Source: Actinomycetota bacterium (lineage in GTDB: Bacteria; Actinomycetota; Actinomycetes; Nanopelagicales; Nanopelagicaceae). From it: a stretch of 14,411 nt of DNA. The notes under the pieces were generated by a model. That model was not told the DNA's origin and ran no database searches. It saw only the letters and a program-made list of their open reading frames with translations. The DNA lies in contig JAQCAO010000025.1 of NCBI GenBank assembly GCA_027731885.1, forward strand, positions 1-14,411, read 5' to 3'. Both the position numbers and the translations under genes were made by a program. Below are positions 13,317-14,411 of this stretch, one piece after another (the first letter of the stretch is position 1; each line of letters begins with the position of its first letter).

Positions 13317-14375
13317 ATGAAACGCAACTGGAAGCACTTAGAGGTAATTGCAACGCTCCTACTTTTTACACTATTTACTGCGTTAATGATTCCGAATTCT
13401 CAGGCAGTGAATAAACCTAAATCTGCCGGCAGAACTCCTAACGCTGTTATAAATACGATTTTAAATGGAAAAGGTGCACCACTTAGCAACTTAGGAATTA
13501 ACGGTGACTTCTATATTGATACAAGAAGTCTCTTAATCTACGGTCCCAAGAAAAGTAATAAATGGCCAGCGCCAAAGAGTTTGCAAGGACCAGTCGGTGC
13601 TACAGGTGCAGATGGCAAGAATGGTGCGGAAGGTAAAACAACTACTAACGCATCAAATGTTGCAGGTCCCACTGGCGCACAGGGTGAAAAAGGTGAGAAG
13701 GGTGAAAAAGGTGATCCAGGAGCTGCAGGTGCCAATGGCTTACCTGGCGCAAATGGATCTGCTGGCGCAAAAGGTGAAACTGGTGCGACTGGTCCTTCAG
13801 GTAGCGGAAGTGGAACGCCCGGAGCAACTGGCGCAACAGGCGCAACAGGCGCAACAGGTGCACAAGGTCCAATTGGTTTAACTGGAGCGAAAGGGGAGAC
13901 TGGCACCGTAGGCAGCAATGGTGCGAAGGGCGACACCGGAAATGTGGGCGCAACTGGACCATCAAATGTTTACAACAACTCAATTCCTAGTTGGAATCTG
14001 TCCACTTCAGGCGCAGGTACATATTCAACATCATCATTTTTTCTCAACTTCGAATCTGGGAAACACTATGTTTATTCTATTTATTTGGTTGGCCAATCCG
14101 ATGCCTCAGGCGGTATTTTCGCAATTGAGATAATTCATTCAGATGGCTCAACCTCTAAATTTGGATATTCTGCTGTGGAGAAAAACAACTTCAGCTGGGA
14201 GTCAAAATTTGTTCGTTACACATTCACGATTACCGGAGTAATTTCGCCAAGCGGCGGAGATGTTGGTGTTGCGATTCGGGTAATTGATGACCTCGGAGTT
14301 ACGGGATCTGCGAATGCAATGACATTTAGCGGTATCGCATTTTCAACCTTGGTTGGCGCAGTTGGCGAACTGTAA
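13317..14375 (+). CDS. Secreted collagen-like protein with Gly-X-Y repeats
   Basis: This is a 352-residue protein. A signal peptide (hydrophobic about 10-25, likely cut after NSQA, residue 30) is followed by a short domain, TILNGKGAPLSNLGINGDFY then IDTRSLLIYGPKKSNKWPAP, which is the common bacterial/phage module that precedes collagen repeats ('GDFYID...YGPK..W'). Gly-X-Y triplets run at 91-108, 117-164 and 166-216, about 39 in all, broken at 109-116 and near 164-165. Charged EKG and KGD triplets should help a triple helix without hydroxyproline. GAT triplets dominate the last block. The C-terminal domain (217-352) is Ser/Thr/Gly-rich, probably all beta, and likely a trimeric cap of the BclA/C1q kind, though I cannot assign a family. 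No LPXTG anchor or Cys is present. It is presumably a cell-surface fibre or adhesin. Confidence 0.9.
   Translation: MKRNWKHLEVIATLLLFTLFTALMIPNSQAVNKPKSAGRTPNAVINTILNGKGAPLSNLGINGDFYIDTRSLLIYGPKKSNKWPAPKSLQGPVGATGADGKNGAEGKTTTNASNVAGPTGAQGEKGEKGEKGDPGAAGANGLPGANGSAGAKGETGATGPSGSGSGTPGATGATGATGATGAQGPIGLTGAKGETGTVGSNGAKGDTGNVGATGPSNVYNNSIPSWNLSTSGAGTYSTSSFFLNFESGKHYVYSIYLVGQSDASGGIFAIEIIHSDGSTSKFGYSAVEKNNFSWESKFVRYTFTITGVISPSGGDVGVAIRVIDDLGVTGSANAMTFSGIAFSTLVGAVGEL
13683..13709 (+). repeat. Nine-base repeats encoding Gly-Glu-Lys
   Basis: Three consecutive nine-base units (GGTGAAAAA, GGTGAGAAG, GGTGAAAAA) encode GEK triplets in the collagen-like domain. Two are identical and the middle one differs at synonymous sites. 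Confidence 0.7.
13821..13856 (+). repeat. Nine-base tandem repeat encoding Gly-Ala-Thr
   Basis: Three identical copies of GGCGCAACA lie at 13830-13856, preceded by one variant copy (GGAGCAACT, 13821-13829). Each unit encodes one G-A-T triplet, so gain or loss by slippage keeps the frame and changes helix length by three residues. Confidence 0.85.
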
Positions 14376-14380
14376 AACTA

Positions 14381-14411
14381 TGGAGCGGGTGACCGGGATC
14401 GAACCGGCATG
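14381..14411 (-). tRNA. tRNA-Gly, 3' part only (gene runs off the right edge), CCA encoded
   Basis: The minus strand gives a T arm GCCGG-TTCGATC-CCGGT, the 3' acceptor strand CACCCGC, discriminator T and encoded CCA (14381-14383). A T (U73) discriminator with a CACCCGC acceptor is characteristic of bacterial tRNA-Gly. The anticodon lies outside the window, so the identity is inferred. Only five bases separate its end from the collagen-like gene stop. Confidence 0.75.

Noticed and set aside
12707..13320. Plus-strand open frames across the secreted-protein 5' end and the intergenic region
   Set aside because: One is antisense to the signal peptide region; the other (13057-13320) has no good ribosome site, no recognisable composition and overlaps the collagen-like start.
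13538..13936. Pro-rich open frame (PVAPVAP type) antisense to the collagen-like gene
   Set aside because: It is the reverse complement of Gly-Ala-Thr and related codons; no start signal; the sense protein explains it.
13560..13975. CRISPR-like or other regularly spaced repeats
   Set aside because: The periodicity is nine bases and follows Gly-X-Y codons; there are no spacers or palindromic repeat units.
1..14411. Mobile island, prophage, toxin-antitoxin or defence system
   Set aside because: No integrase, transposase, phage, toxin or defence-associated proteins are seen. The two HNH proteins belong to families that are usually chromosomal in actinobacteria, and the gene order is conserved core.

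Overview
The window looks like a chromosomal segment of a streamlined, moderate-GC actinobacterium, most like the freshwater acI / Nanopelagicales type. This is an inference from protein similarity and gene order recalled from memory, not from a search. Supporting signs are the actinobacterial forms of EttA, PepN, GlbO, AglA, RpiB (Glu in place of the catalytic Cys) and Ppa, very tight gene packing, frequent GTG/TTG starts and apparent leaderless promoters. The order ettA / thioesterase / aglA / glbO / HNH / pepN / rpiB follows the M. tuberculosis Rv2477c-Rv2465c region as I remember it, so most of the window is conserved core rather than an island.

Layout. (1) 1-401: 3' part of a DUF1524-type HNH protein. 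(2) 409-1695, minus strand: tRNA-Arg(TCT) - orn - tRNA-His(GTG) - ppa, an RNA-maturation and nucleotide-recycling cluster in which the orn start codon lies one base after the tRNA-Arg 3' end. (3) 1748-7102, plus strand: five tightly coupled genes: ettA, hotdog thioesterase, GH13 alpha-glucosidase, MFS transporter and group II truncated haemoglobin. (4) 7074-7619, minus: a short MscS-type protein whose 3' end overlaps the globin gene. It is separated from the divergent HNH gene (7740-8255) by 120 bp with three inverted repeats. (5) 8275-8493: a one-helix membrane protein with a leaderless-type promoter. (6) 8494-11034, minus: pepN, divergent from trmB (11096-11755), which converges on rpiB (11757-12212). 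(7) 12261-13062, minus: a secreted helical protein with a Gly/Lys-rich tail, followed by a strong terminator. (8) 13317-14375: a secreted collagen-like protein, then the 3' end of a tRNA-Gly on the minus strand.

How the parts fit. Regions 2 and 3 serve translation and basic metabolism: tRNAs, nanoRNA degradation, pyrophosphate removal, EttA control of ribosomes, alpha-glucoside hydrolysis and O2/haem chemistry. Region 8 and the neighbouring secreted protein look lineage-specific and probably act at the cell surface. They share a 254-bp divergent regulatory region. I see no phage, insertion sequence, CRISPR, toxin-antitoxin or defence system. The items most worth a second look are the tRNA-Arg/orn junction, the truncated MscS, the palindrome cluster at 7653-7721, the two secreted low-complexity proteins and the space between them.
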